A DNA stretch of 64,000 nucleotides, taken from an uncultured Campylobacter sp. GTDB lineage: Bacteria; Campylobacterota; Campylobacteria; Campylobacterales; Campylobacteraceae. A model generated the notes under the pieces. The model was not told where the DNA came from. It searched no databases and saw only the letters and a program-made list of their open reading frames with translations. Within the stretch, counting starts at the first letter, position 1. Each line of letters begins with the position of its first letter. The translations under genes were made by a program, and so were the position numbers. The stretch spans positions 310,001 through 374,000 of the forward strand of contig NZ_CAUQKJ010000001.1 of the NCBI RefSeq assembly GCF_963518785.1, given 5' to 3'. Positions 35,268 to 44,296 of the stretch are shown piece by piece.

Positions 35268-36101
35268 TCAGGCGCTTTGGCGCTCGCCACCTCTTTTAAA
35301 TTTGGCGTCTAAAAATACGCAGAATTTCACGCCGTATAGGTAGAAAATCCAGCTTATGTAGATCCACAGAAAGAAAAATAGCGCGACCGAAAACGAGCCG
35401 TAGATACTAAGATAGGTTTTGTTATAAAAGACGTATTGCGCGAAAACCAGTCTTGAAAGCCACCATAAAATCGATGCTACGAGCGATGAAGCGAGTACCG
35501 CTTTTGCGCGGATCTCGCGGTTGATCGCCGTAGCATAAGTGATCGCAAAGATCCCCCAAACGATTAAGTAGGGTAGAATTTTAAGCAAATTTATCCAGCT
35601 CGTAAGCTCGGTTTTATTTAGTAGCTCCTGAAGCTCGCCGCTGATATAAAACGATGCCCCAAGCCCCACAGGAGCGAGCGTCATCAGCGTCCAGTAGGTG
35701 CTTAGGCTCTTAAAAAAGCTTCGCTCGGGTGAATGCGAAATTCGCGCGATAATCGCTTCAAAGTCTCCGAAAAACAGCACCGACGTAACTAACACTGCGC
35801 AAAAGCCCGTTACGCCAAGGCTTAGGCCGTTAGCCATAAATTCCTCGATATAGTGCGCCATGCTCGCTTGATTTGCGGGCAGGAAGTTTGAAAAAATAAA
35901 GCCCATAATCTTGTCGTAGTAGCCTTTAAAGCTTGGCAGCTGCATAAAAACGCTAAGCGAGACCATCAGCACCGGCAGTAGCGCCAGAATCGTGTGAAAG
36001 CTAAGGCTTGATGCATGATGCATGAGCTCGGTGTCGTAGAGGCGGAAGAAATTTTTGAGTCGGTTTTGCGCTTGCTTAAGCGCCGGTATTAGTTTTTTCA
36101 T
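35268..36101 (-). CDS. YihY/BrkB-family inner-membrane protein
   Basis: A 277-residue polytopic protein with about six membrane helices. It shows the family's features: DTELMHHASSLSFHTILALLPVLM near the N terminus, a central VGLGASFYISGEL, and the closing FFFLWIYISWIFYLYGVKF. The family was once called ribonuclease BN in error; its true role is unknown, with transport suggested. It has a weak ribosome site and stands alone, divergent from the siderophore receptor. Confidence 0.85.
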   Translation of the reverse strand: MKKLIPALKQAQNRLKNFFRLYDTELMHHASSLSFHTILALLPVLMVSLSVFMQLPSFKGYYDKIMGFIFSNFLPANQASMAHYIEEFMANGLSLGVTGFCAVLVTSVLFFGDFEAIIARISHSPERSFFKSLSTYWTLMTLAPVGLGASFYISGELQELLNKTELTSWINLLKILPYLIVWGIFAITYATAINREIRAKAVLASSLVASILWWLSRLVFAQYVFYNKTYLSIYGSFSVALFFFLWIYISWIFYLYGVKFCVFLDAKFKRGGERQSA

Positions 36102-36211
36102 ACGGGCGATTTTACATTAAAAATTTAGAATTTCATATAAATTTGCGCAATTTTTCTTTTGTATCTCAGTATATCGTCTATGAAATTTTAAACTGCAAAA
36201 ATGCGACTACA

Positions 36212-36225
36212 AATATATAAATTTA
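36212..36225. promoter_or_regulatory. AT palindrome upstream of siderophore receptor
   Basis: A 14-bp perfect palindrome ATATAAATTTATAT lies about 100 bases before the receptor gene, in a very AT-rich spacer. It could be an operator, for instance for an iron regulator, but it does not fit a Fur consensus well and AT palindromes occur by chance here. Confidence 0.2.
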
Positions 36226-36328
36226 TATCTCGAATTTAGTCGAAATTTAGGAAAATTTTTCTAATATGCTAAAAAATAATATTAAATATATCCATAACGA
36301 AGGGAAAAAAATGGAACGAAGGAAAACG

Positions 36329-38578
36329 ATGAAATTTAAAATTTCATTAGCGGCATGTATGTGCCTACTATGCGGTAGTTTGGCTGCAGCGCAAAGTGGC
36401 GGTAATTCTGCGCCTGAAAAATCGCAGAATATGGGCGTAATCGAGGTAAATTCCGTCGGCGATAATATCAGCGAGAGCGGCATCGACGAGGGCTTTTTGA
36501 GCAAAAACGTGCAACAAGGTCTGCTTGCGGGCAAGCGCGCTTTGGATCTTCCGTATCAGATCAACACGATCAGCAAGGAGATCATGAATCACCAAGGCGT
36601 CACCGGCTACGAGGAGGCAGTTAAATACTTCCCGTCCGCGCAGATTCAGATGCGCGGCGGCACTACGGTCGGACGCCCGCAGACGCGCGGCTTTGAGGGC
36701 AGCGTCGTAGGCAACAGCTTCTGGGACGGCTTTTATACGATTTCGACGACGGCGATTCCGATGGCGATGTTTGAGAGCTTTCAGGTGCAAAACGGCGTCG
36801 CGGGCTCGCTCTACGGCGCGCAAAATCCGGTCGGAATTTTCAGCTACACGCGCAAGCGACCGGTAAAAGATCAGTATATAATTTGGGGCGATTATATGTC
36901 GCGAAGCAATCTGGGGCTGGGGCTTGATCTATCGAATAAATTTGAAAAATTCGGCTATCGCGCGGTATTTTATGGATCAAACGGCGACAGACAACCAAAG
37001 GGCTCAAATTTGCAGCGCCGCTTAGCCAGCGTCACGATGGAATTTTATCCGACGGGCGATCTTACTTTTGAAACCGCGGCGAGCTATTACGAGCACAATA
37101 CTAAGGGCTTTGCGGGGCAGTTTGCTCTTGGCGTGCGAGACGGTAAGATTGTAGACGGCATGGAGCTTCCAAAGGCGGTAGATTCTTCAAAACGCGGTCT
37201 TGGGCAGAGCTTTGGAGGTATGCATCTAAAAACCACTACCGCAAGCGCGAAATTTAAATTTACGCCTACCGATAAATGGTATTTAGAGGGCGGCTTTCAG
37301 TTTCAGCGCGCCGATCGTGATACTCATGGCGTTGTAAATTATATCTTGCCTAGCACACATCCGCAATATACAAAGCCGGGCGATTATCAAACCAGACACA
37401 GCGGCGGTGCTACGGCAGCATATAGATTCGATCTGCCAAGCGGCTATCTCAAGGCCAATACTCAGTTTAACACGGGTGATATCGAGCATGATTTCAGCGT
37501 GCAGACCAACGGATATCACTGGACGCAGGATAGATATAAAAACACGAGTACTAACTATGTCTCGCCTACTATCGGCAATATAAACGATCCTAAAATTTTA
37601 GATTACACTAACGCTAAGCGCGGAAGCGGGTTATATCATTTCGCAGTCATAGATATGTATAACGTCTCGGTGCTAGATGATATCACGATAAACGATAAAT
37701 TTGACATGATGTTGAGCGCATCTAAGGCGTGGATGAGGCAGGAATCCTACAATAATCGCCAGCAAAGACTTGTCAAAGCCTATAGCGATTCTGGCTATAG
37801 CTGGGCGGGCAGCTTGATCTTCCATCCGATAGAGGATGCCAGTATCTACTACACCTACGCAGATAGCTTGCAACAGGGCTCTACCTATGTTTATAATAGC
37901 GGTCCGCATAACGGCGAGGTCGCCTCCACGTCGCCGTATCGCTCCAAGCAACACGAGATCGGCGCTAAGATCCGTGTAGCCGATATGATCGATTTTAGCG
38001 TGGCGTATTTTGATATACGCCGCCCGATCGCCTACTTAAATAGCTCTACGGGGCTTTACGGCATAAACGGCGAGCAGCGCAACCGTGGATTTGAGTTTAT
38101 GAGCGGCGGACGAATTACGCAAAATTTAAGCGTGCTAGGAGGCTTTACCTATATTGATCCTAGGATGCATAACGTAAGCATCGCGGGTGCTAATCGCAAG
38201 GTCGCAAACGGCATCCCGAAAATCAATGCAAATTTAATGCTTGATTACGTGATCCCGGGCACCGATAAGCTTGCGATCAGTACGAATTTCCACTACACCG
38301 GCAAGATGTATCTGGATGATCTAAACACCCAGCACACGCCTAGCTTTTTCGTTACCGATCTTGGTATCAGATACACGAGCGAGCACCTTTTAGGCGATAA
38401 GACCACGCTGCGCTTCAACGTAAATAACGTATTTAATAAAAAATACTGGGCGGGAATGTATCCTGCGAGTGCCGACGGTGCGGGCGGTCTTAACGTAACT
38501 AGCGTGCTAGGCTCGGCAAACGGCGTGACGCTGGGCGAGAGTAGAAGTTTCATGCTCTCTGCGGAGGTGAAATTTTAA
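36329..38578 (+). CDS. TonB-dependent siderophore receptor (FhuE/FpvA-like)
   Basis: An outer-membrane receptor of about 749 residues. The signal peptide (MKFKISLAACMCLLCGSLAAAQ) is followed by a plug with LPYQINTISKEIM, TRGFEGS, NGVAGSLYGAQNPVGIFSYTRKRP, then a 22-strand barrel with FNVNNVFNKKYWAG near the end and a terminal Phe. Family members import ferric hydroxamate or catecholate siderophores using TonB energy; the ligand cannot be read from sequence. ATG 36329 has AAGGA five bases upstream and starts the signal peptide; ATG 36311 is also possible. No siderophore transport genes adjoin it. Iron repression is expected but not shown. Confidence 0.88.
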   Translation: MKFKISLAACMCLLCGSLAAAQSGGNSAPEKSQNMGVIEVNSVGDNISESGIDEGFLSKNVQQGLLAGKRALDLPYQINTISKEIMNHQGVTGYEEAVKYFPSAQIQMRGGTTVGRPQTRGFEGSVVGNSFWDGFYTISTTAIPMAMFESFQVQNGVAGSLYGAQNPVGIFSYTRKRPVKDQYIIWGDYMSRSNLGLGLDLSNKFEKFGYRAVFYGSNGDRQPKGSNLQRRLASVTMEFYPTGDLTFETAASYYEHNTKGFAGQFALGVRDGKIVDGMELPKAVDSSKRGLGQSFGGMHLKTTTASAKFKFTPTDKWYLEGGFQFQRADRDTHGVVNYILPSTHPQYTKPGDYQTRHSGGATAAYRFDLPSGYLKANTQFNTGDIEHDFSVQTNGYHWTQDRYKNTSTNYVSPTIGNINDPKILDYTNAKRGSGLYHFAVIDMYNVSVLDDITINDKFDMMLSASKAWMRQESYNNRQQRLVKAYSDSGYSWAGSLIFHPIEDASIYYTYADSLQQGSTYVYNSGPHNGEVASTSPYRSKQHEIGAKIRVADMIDFSVAYFDIRRPIAYLNSSTGLYGINGEQRNRGFEFMSGGRITQNLSVLGGFTYIDPRMHNVSIAGANRKVANGIPKINANLMLDYVIPGTDKLAISTNFHYTGKMYLDDLNTQHTPSFFVTDLGIRYTSEHLLGDKTTLRFNVNNVFNKKYWAGMYPASADGAGGLNVTSVLGSANGVTLGESRSFMLSAEVKF

Positions 38579-38681
38579 AATCTAGCGGGTTTAAAATTTC
38601 TAATTGAGCGGTGCGAATGATTATGGCGCCGCTTTTAAATTTATGAAATTTTATCGCTCTAAGCGGCGAGATTAAATTTAA

Positions 38682-38719
38682 CGAGGCTTAGTTTCAATTC
38701 ATTTTAAATTTAAGCCTCG
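38682..38719 (+). terminator. Candidate terminator after siderophore receptor
   Basis: A 9-bp perfect inverted repeat, CGAGGCTTA (38682-38690) with TAAGCCTCG (38711-38719), has a 20-base AT-rich loop and is followed by GATTTTG. It lies about 100 bases after the receptor stop. The loop is large, so this is tentative. Confidence 0.4.
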
Positions 38720-38867
38720 GATTTTGAAATTTTAAACCTTGATTTTAAAATTTCGATCTTTAAATTTTTAAGTCGCCGCGCCTTAGCTTGCCCGCAAAAT
38801 TTATCGCTCGGTTTGAAATTTAGCCGTTTTTGGTTATAATCTTTGCAAAACCACGAAACGGAGAGCA

Positions 38868-40286
38868 ATGAAACAGATCCTCATCATCGCAAGCGGAAAG
38901 TTTGCGCGCCATTTTTTATCCCAGGTTTATAAGATCAAAGACGTCGTGCACAACTATCGCGTCATCGCAAAAAACGCGCTTAGCGTCCCCGAGGCGCTGC
39001 AAAAAGAGCAAAATTTCAGCATCGAAATTTTCGATCCCACGAGCATTGAGCGGCTGCGCGTGGTGCTTAGCCTAGCGGAATTCGATCGCTGCATAATGAT
39101 AATGGATGATGAGTTTGACGCCAAGGTGACGCTAGAAAATTTAAAGACGCTCGCTCCCGATTTGGAGCTTTACGCAGCCGATTTTTGGGGGCTTTTGCGC
39201 GAGAATAAAAATGAAGCTCATGTAAAAATCGTAAATACCCTTGCGCTAAATTCCTCGCGCTTCATCGGTTTTTTGCCCGATAGCCCCGTTTTTGCTGATA
39301 ATATCGGGCTTGGACGCGGAGAGATAATGGAGGTAAAAGTGCCCGTAGGAAGCTCGTTTGCGTATAAAAAAATCAGCACGCTTTCTAATGCCAAATATCA
39401 AATTCCGATGATCTATCGTCACAACAATTACATCGTAACGACACCCGGCTCGCGGATATATCCGAATGATACGATCTTGGTCGTTGGTGAGCCTAGCGCG
39501 CTGCGAGCGGTGTTTGCTGAAGTAAAAAAGCAAAGTGGGCAATTTCCATCGCCGTTTGGGCTAAATATTTTCGCGCTAATTGATATGAAAAAAATGAGCA
39601 ACGACGAGATAGCTAGGACGGTTAGGGCGCTTGAGTTTTTGGATTTACATATTAGAAATCATAAAATTTATCTGCGAATTTTAAATCCTTTGCTAAACGA
39701 CGCTTTTAGCGAGCTTAAAGCTCTGTGTGAGCGAGATAAATTTGAAATTCTCATCGATTACTCGGGCGAGCTAAATTTAAAGCGCGACGTGAGCGAAAAT
39801 AAAGCAGGCTTGGTAGTTTGCTCAAGCGGAGTTTTCGAAGCGAAAAAAGCGGCGCTTAAAGCGCTTGAAATTCCCGTGCTAAGCCTTGGAGAGGGCGAGC
39901 TAAAAGACGTGCGTAAAAGTGTCGTGTTAAGTGCCGGCGAGCGGCTGCGCGAGGAATCAAGCATCGTCTTTGACATCAGCTCGCAGCTAGGGCTAGACGT
40001 GTATTTGTATCTTTTCGGCGAGAACGAAAAGGGCGAGTTTGCGCAAAGCTACGTGAGCTTATCGAAGCTTTTTAAGCAAAGTTTATTCGTGATTCCTTGC
40101 GAGCGGCAAAATCCGATTTTAGCGCTAGGCAGCGAGCGAGATCTGCTGCAGTTCGTGCCATTTAATGATAGAATTTTGGCGCGCAAACTCACGTCGATTT
40201 TCAATCAGGATTTGGATCAGATGTATTTTAAACTCGGCAAAAATCATCAAATTTTCGTTCCGAGCGATTACGGGTATGAAAAGTAA
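38868..40286 (+). CDS. TrkA-like nucleotide/potassium regulatory protein (COG3400 type)
   Basis: A 472-residue cytoplasmic protein. The N-terminal Rossmann-like TrkA-N part (MKQILIIASGKFARHF) covers about 1-130. A TrkA-C (RCK_C) segment at about 150-220 includes EVKVPVGSSFAYKKIS and IYPNDTILVVGEP. The remainder is a second, diverged copy of similar folds. In Campylobacterota this kind of protein is common and uncharacterised, presumed to control K+ flux by sensing nucleotides. The first glycine motif (IIASGKFARH) is a degenerate GxGxxG. GGAG precedes the ATG. It lies 43 bases upstream of aroB and may be co-transcribed. Confidence 0.75.
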   Translation: MKQILIIASGKFARHFLSQVYKIKDVVHNYRVIAKNALSVPEALQKEQNFSIEIFDPTSIERLRVVLSLAEFDRCIMIMDDEFDAKVTLENLKTLAPDLELYAADFWGLLRENKNEAHVKIVNTLALNSSRFIGFLPDSPVFADNIGLGRGEIMEVKVPVGSSFAYKKISTLSNAKYQIPMIYRHNNYIVTTPGSRIYPNDTILVVGEPSALRAVFAEVKKQSGQFPSPFGLNIFALIDMKKMSNDEIARTVRALEFLDLHIRNHKIYLRILNPLLNDAFSELKALCERDKFEILIDYSGELNLKRDVSENKAGLVVCSSGVFEAKKAALKALEIPVLSLGEGELKDVRKSVVLSAGERLREESSIVFDISSQLGLDVYLYLFGENEKGEFAQSYVSLSKLFKQSLFVIPCERQNPILALGSERDLLQFVPFNDRILARKLTSIFNQDLDQMYFKLGKNHQIFVPSDYGYEK

Positions 40287-40329
40287 TCGAAATTTATGTT
40301 ACAATTACCCAAAAATCAAAGGCTAGCGT

Positions 40330-41361
40330 ATGAAAATCGATCTTAATTTAGACAAAAAATACAGCGTTTTTATCGACGAATTGCATAGTTTAAAACTTAG
40401 CGGTAAGGTCGCTATCGTGACAAATCCAAAAGTAGGCGGGCTGTGGCTTGATTTCTTACTGCAGCGGCTAGATTGCGAGCAAAAATTTATCATCACGATC
40501 CCAGACGGCGAGGAGTATAAAAATACCGCGAGCGTGGAGCAAATTTTGCAGCAGCTTTTTGGCTCCAAGCTTGATCGCAAAAGCACGCTCATCGCTCTTG
40601 GCGGCGGCGTCATTAGCGACATAACGGGCTTTTGCGCGAGCATTTATGAGCGCGGCATCGATTTTATCAATATTCCGACGACTTTGCTAGCGCAAGTAGA
40701 TGCAAGCGTCGGCGGTAAGACGGGCGTGAATAATCGCTTCGGCAAAAATTTAATCGGCTCATTTTATCAGCCGCGAGCGGTTTATTGCGAGAGTAAATTT
40801 TTATCGACGCTTCCTGCGCGAGAGTTTGCCGCAGGCGTTGCGGAGGCTGTAAAGATGGCTGTATGCTTTGATGTCGAACTATTTAAATTTTTCGAGATGC
40901 ACGATCTAAAAAGCGCCGATGAAATTTCGCACGTAATCGCTCGCTGTGTGGAGATTAAAGCAAGCGTTGTAGAGCGAGACGAGCGCGAAAGCGGCGTGCG
41001 TGCAGTGTTAAACTACGGACACACCTTTGCTCACGCTATCGAAAAAATTACTAATTATAAAAAATTTTTGCACGGCGAGGCTGTGGCGATCGGCATGGTG
41101 ATGGCAAACGCGCTAGCGCGCCGTCTTGGTAAATTAAATGAGCTTGAAGAGGAGCAGATCCGTAAAGTGCTTCAAAAATTCGCGCTTCCGATAAAATTCC
41201 ACGTAGAGGATGCGGCGGAATTTTACGAGCTGTTTTTTCTCGATAAAAAAAGCGAAAACGGCAAGATAAAATTTATCCTGCCCGATGGCATCGGTAAATT
41301 CTACACTTCCAAAGAGATCGCAAAATATGAAGTAATCGCAGCGCTGAAAGAGTTTGAATGA
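40330..41361 (+). CDS. aroB: 3-dehydroquinate synthase
   Basis: Second step of the shikimate pathway: DAHP to 3-dehydroquinate with NAD+ and a divalent metal. The 343-residue protein has the NAD site GGGVISDITGFCASIYERGI, PTTLLAQVDASVGGKTGVN, and the metal ligands Glu in AAGVAEAVK and His in YGHTFAHAIE and HGEAVAIGM. The length is normal. AAAGG lies before ATG 40330. Its stop overlaps the mscS start by four bases (ATGA). Confidence 0.97.
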   Translation: MKIDLNLDKKYSVFIDELHSLKLSGKVAIVTNPKVGGLWLDFLLQRLDCEQKFIITIPDGEEYKNTASVEQILQQLFGSKLDRKSTLIALGGGVISDITGFCASIYERGIDFINIPTTLLAQVDASVGGKTGVNNRFGKNLIGSFYQPRAVYCESKFLSTLPAREFAAGVAEAVKMAVCFDVELFKFFEMHDLKSADEISHVIARCVEIKASVVERDERESGVRAVLNYGHTFAHAIEKITNYKKFLHGEAVAIGMVMANALARRLGKLNELEEEQIRKVLQKFALPIKFHVEDAAEFYELFFLDKKSENGKIKFILPDGIGKFYTSKEIAKYEVIAALKEFE

Positions 41362-43067
41362 GAGCGCTTGCAGCTATTTTTTTGATTTTTAATCTTGCAT
41401 TTTGCGAGGCAAATTCTACGCTCTCCACCGCGCACACGCGCTTAGAATCTAACGCTAGCTCTGCCGCTAGTGAGAAGAAAGATGAAAATTCTAAGCTATC
41501 CGCGTCGCTAAAAGATCAGATCCGTGTTATTGACGATGAGATTAAAAATAATATCTGGATCTCTCGCTTTTCAAATTTCATCGGCTATCAAAATTTGCAA
41601 AAGCAATCCAGCCAGCTCGAAGCGGAGCTAAAAAAGAGCGCCGGCACCGATAAGATCGCAGAGATTCAAAAAAGACTTCGCGCCGTAAAAGAGCAGCTCA
41701 TACTGCTAAAAGAGTATGAAAAATCTCCGTTTTTAGATATCATCGCGATGCCTGAAACCCCCGAGCCTGCGCGCATTACAAATCCTTTTTCGATAATTTC
41801 AGGTTTTTCTACGATTAGAAATTTGCAAGCTCAAAAGATGGAGCAGAAAAACGCGATCGAAAATATTAAAGCTTTAATCGATAAACTTGAAGCAAAAAGA
41901 GCGCTATATGAGCGTTTGATGCAGATTGATACGGACGCAAGCGCTGCGGCGGAGCTTAAAAGCTTAGATTACGAGCTTAGCGAGTTTAGCTCCGCATACG
42001 AGATCGCGCAGACCACATACGACGTTTACGAAAAAAAGATCAACTCCCAAATCGCCGTGCAGACCGCCGATATAAAAGCTCAAATCAAGCGCGCGGGAAA
42101 TATCGCCGTATGGATACTCGTAGTCATCGCGCTGTCGTTTTTATGCAAGGTAGTGGCGAAAAAATATATCAAAAACGACGAGAATTTTTATATCGTAAAT
42201 AAAGCTATCAACGTTTTAAATTTCACGCTGATCGCGCTGATACTACTCTTTTCTTACATCGAGAATATGACGCACTTCGTGACGGTTTTAGGCTTTGCCT
42301 CGGCAGGTCTAGCGATCGCGATGAAAGATATGTTTATGAGCTCCTTAGGCTGGCTTACGATCGTGCTTGGCGGCAGCTTTCGCGTGGGCGATCGTATCCG
42401 GGTGCATAAAAACGGCGAGACCTACGTAGGCGATATCATCGATATTTCGGTGCTTAGGATGACGATTTTCGAGGACGTTACTATGACTACGTGGAGAGAA
42501 AATAAACGCGCAGGCAGAGTGATTTTCATACCGAACAATTATATTTTTACCGATCTTATCTCAAACTACACTCATAGCGGCATGAAGACCGTCTGGGACG
42601 GCATCAGCATACTTTTAACATTTGATAGCAACCATAAAAAGGCGATGTATCTTATAAAAAACATCGTGCGGAAGTATTCCAGAGGCTACACCGACATCGC
42701 TAAAAAGCAGATGGGCAAGCTTCGTTCGCAATACAGCATCAAAAATCCAAACGTCGAGCCTAGAATTTTCAGCTTTTTTGAGCCATACGGCATTGAAATT
42801 TCGGTTTGGTATATGACGAACTCTTACGCGACGCTCGGGCTTCGCAGCAACATCTCGGCTGAAATTTTAGATGCGCTAAGAAGCGAGCCCGACATAAAGA
42901 TCGCCTATCCCGCATACACGCTTTTTAACGGCAAAAATTATGCGGCTGCGGGCGGAAATTTTGCCACGCAAGATCTCGGCTCCGAGCAGCAAGGCTCGCA
43001 AAATTTAAACGCAGCGGCGCAGGGTGCGGGCTTTGCCACAGGAAGCGGATTCGGGAGCGAAATTTGA
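41358..43067 (+). CDS. MscS-family mechanosensitive channel
   Basis: A 569-residue inner-membrane channel. A signal peptide is followed by a periplasmic coiled-coil part (about 40-230, rich in Lys, Glu and Ala). Several membrane helices lie at about 245-330, the last being the pore-lining helix FASAGLAIAMKDMF. Then comes the MscS beta-domain (LGGSFRVGDRIRVHKNGETYVGDIIDISVLRMTIFE) and a cytoplasmic alpha/beta domain. A Gln/Ala/Gly-rich tail ends the protein. It opens under membrane tension to release solutes. It is translationally coupled to aroB and, through TTGA, to mtaB. Confidence 0.9.
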   Translation: MRALAAIFLIFNLAFCEANSTLSTAHTRLESNASSAASEKKDENSKLSASLKDQIRVIDDEIKNNIWISRFSNFIGYQNLQKQSSQLEAELKKSAGTDKIAEIQKRLRAVKEQLILLKEYEKSPFLDIIAMPETPEPARITNPFSIISGFSTIRNLQAQKMEQKNAIENIKALIDKLEAKRALYERLMQIDTDASAAAELKSLDYELSEFSSAYEIAQTTYDVYEKKINSQIAVQTADIKAQIKRAGNIAVWILVVIALSFLCKVVAKKYIKNDENFYIVNKAINVLNFTLIALILLFSYIENMTHFVTVLGFASAGLAIAMKDMFMSSLGWLTIVLGGSFRVGDRIRVHKNGETYVGDIIDISVLRMTIFEDVTMTTWRENKRAGRVIFIPNNYIFTDLISNYTHSGMKTVWDGISILLTFDSNHKKAMYLIKNIVRKYSRGYTDIAKKQMGKLRSQYSIKNPNVEPRIFSFFEPYGIEISVWYMTNSYATLGLRSNISAEILDALRSEPDIKIAYPAYTLFNGKNYAAAGGNFATQDLGSEQQGSQNLNAAAQGAGFATGSGFGSEI

Positions 43068-44296
43068 AAATTTATTTTAAAACGTTTGGATGCCGCACCA
43101 ATATCTACGACACGCAGCTTATCAAAAGCAACCTCAAATCGGGCGAGATCACGCACGACGAGCAGGGCGCGGACGTCGTCGTGATAAACTCCTGCACCGT
43201 TACGAACGGTGCCGACGCGGACGTACGAAACTACGTAAATAAGATGAACCGCCTCGGTAAAAAGATATTGCTAACCGGCTGCGGTGCGGTTTCGCGCGGC
43301 GAGGAGCTGTATAAAAACGGCGCGGTATTCGGCGTGTTCGGAATGTCGCAAAAGGAAAAGATCGACGAGTTTTTGGGCTCGGAGTCGAAATTTTACGATA
43401 TCGGCGATCTAAGTAGCGTCGAAAAAAATTTAGTAAGCGACTATGAGGATCACACCAAGGCCTTTATTAAAATTCAAGAAGGGTGCGATTTTAACTGCAG
43501 CTACTGCATAATCCCCTCGGTGCGCGGCCGCTCGCGCAGTATCGCAGAAAGCGCGATCTTAAAAGAGGCGGCGAGCCTTGCCGCAAACGGCTTTAGCGAG
43601 ATCGTGCTAACCGGCACCAATATCGGAAGCTATGGCAAATCCGCTGGCACGAGCCTCGGCGCGCTGCTTCAAAAGCTGGGCGCGATCCGCGGAATTCGCC
43701 GCATTCGCCTAGGCAGCATCGAGCCCTCGCAGATCGATGAGAGCTTTCGCGAAATTTTATCCGAGCCGTGGCTGGAGCGGCATCTGCACATCGCTCTTCA
43801 GCACACTTCGCAAAAGATGCTTAGCATAATGCGCCGCCGAAATTCCGCGCTAAGGGATTTGGAGCTTTTTTGCGAGCTTGCGGAGCGCGGATTTGCGCTG
43901 GGAACGGACTTTATCGTCGCGCATCCGGGCGAGAGCGAAGAAATTTGGCTTGAAGCGGTAGAAAATTTCAAAAAATTCCCGCTCACGCATCTACACGCCT
44001 TTATTTTTTCGCCGAGGCAAGGGACCGCCTCGGCGTCGCTAAAAGGCCGCATAGACGGCAAAACGGCGAAGGAGCGGCTGAAGATGCTACAAAACATAAC
44101 GGCGCTGAATAATTATAAATTTCGCCTTTCGCACAAGGTGCCGTTAAATGTGCTGATCGAGCGGAAAAACGGAGAGTTTTATGAAGGATATGATCAATTT
44201 TATGATAAAATTTGGATCAAAAGCGATGAGGATTTGTCGAAAAAATGGATGGAGATAAGAGATTATGAGGTTAAATTTGATGGAAATTTTGCATAA
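43064..44296 (+). CDS. mtaB: tRNA (N6-threonylcarbamoyladenosine37) methylthiotransferase MtaB
   Basis: A radical SAM methylthiotransferase that converts t6A37 of tRNA to ms2t6A. It has 410 residues. The N-terminal MTTase domain has three conserved Cys (FGCRTNIYD, INSCTVTN, LTGCGAV), and the radical SAM motif is CDFNCSYC. The FGCR-TN-D pattern distinguishes MtaB from MiaB and RimO. The C-terminal TRAM-like part is short. The start is TTG at 43064, overlapping the mscS stop (TTGA), with GGGAG upstream. The order aroB - mscS - mtaB - ftsH-like matches what I recall of Helicobacter pylori. Confidence 0.93.
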   Translation: MKIYFKTFGCRTNIYDTQLIKSNLKSGEITHDEQGADVVVINSCTVTNGADADVRNYVNKMNRLGKKILLTGCGAVSRGEELYKNGAVFGVFGMSQKEKIDEFLGSESKFYDIGDLSSVEKNLVSDYEDHTKAFIKIQEGCDFNCSYCIIPSVRGRSRSIAESAILKEAASLAANGFSEIVLTGTNIGSYGKSAGTSLGALLQKLGAIRGIRRIRLGSIEPSQIDESFREILSEPWLERHLHIALQHTSQKMLSIMRRRNSALRDLELFCELAERGFALGTDFIVAHPGESEEIWLEAVENFKKFPLTHLHAFIFSPRQGTASASLKGRIDGKTAKERLKMLQNITALNNYKFRLSHKVPLNVLIERKNGEFYEGYDQFYDKIWIKSDEDLSKKWMEIRDYEVKFDGNFA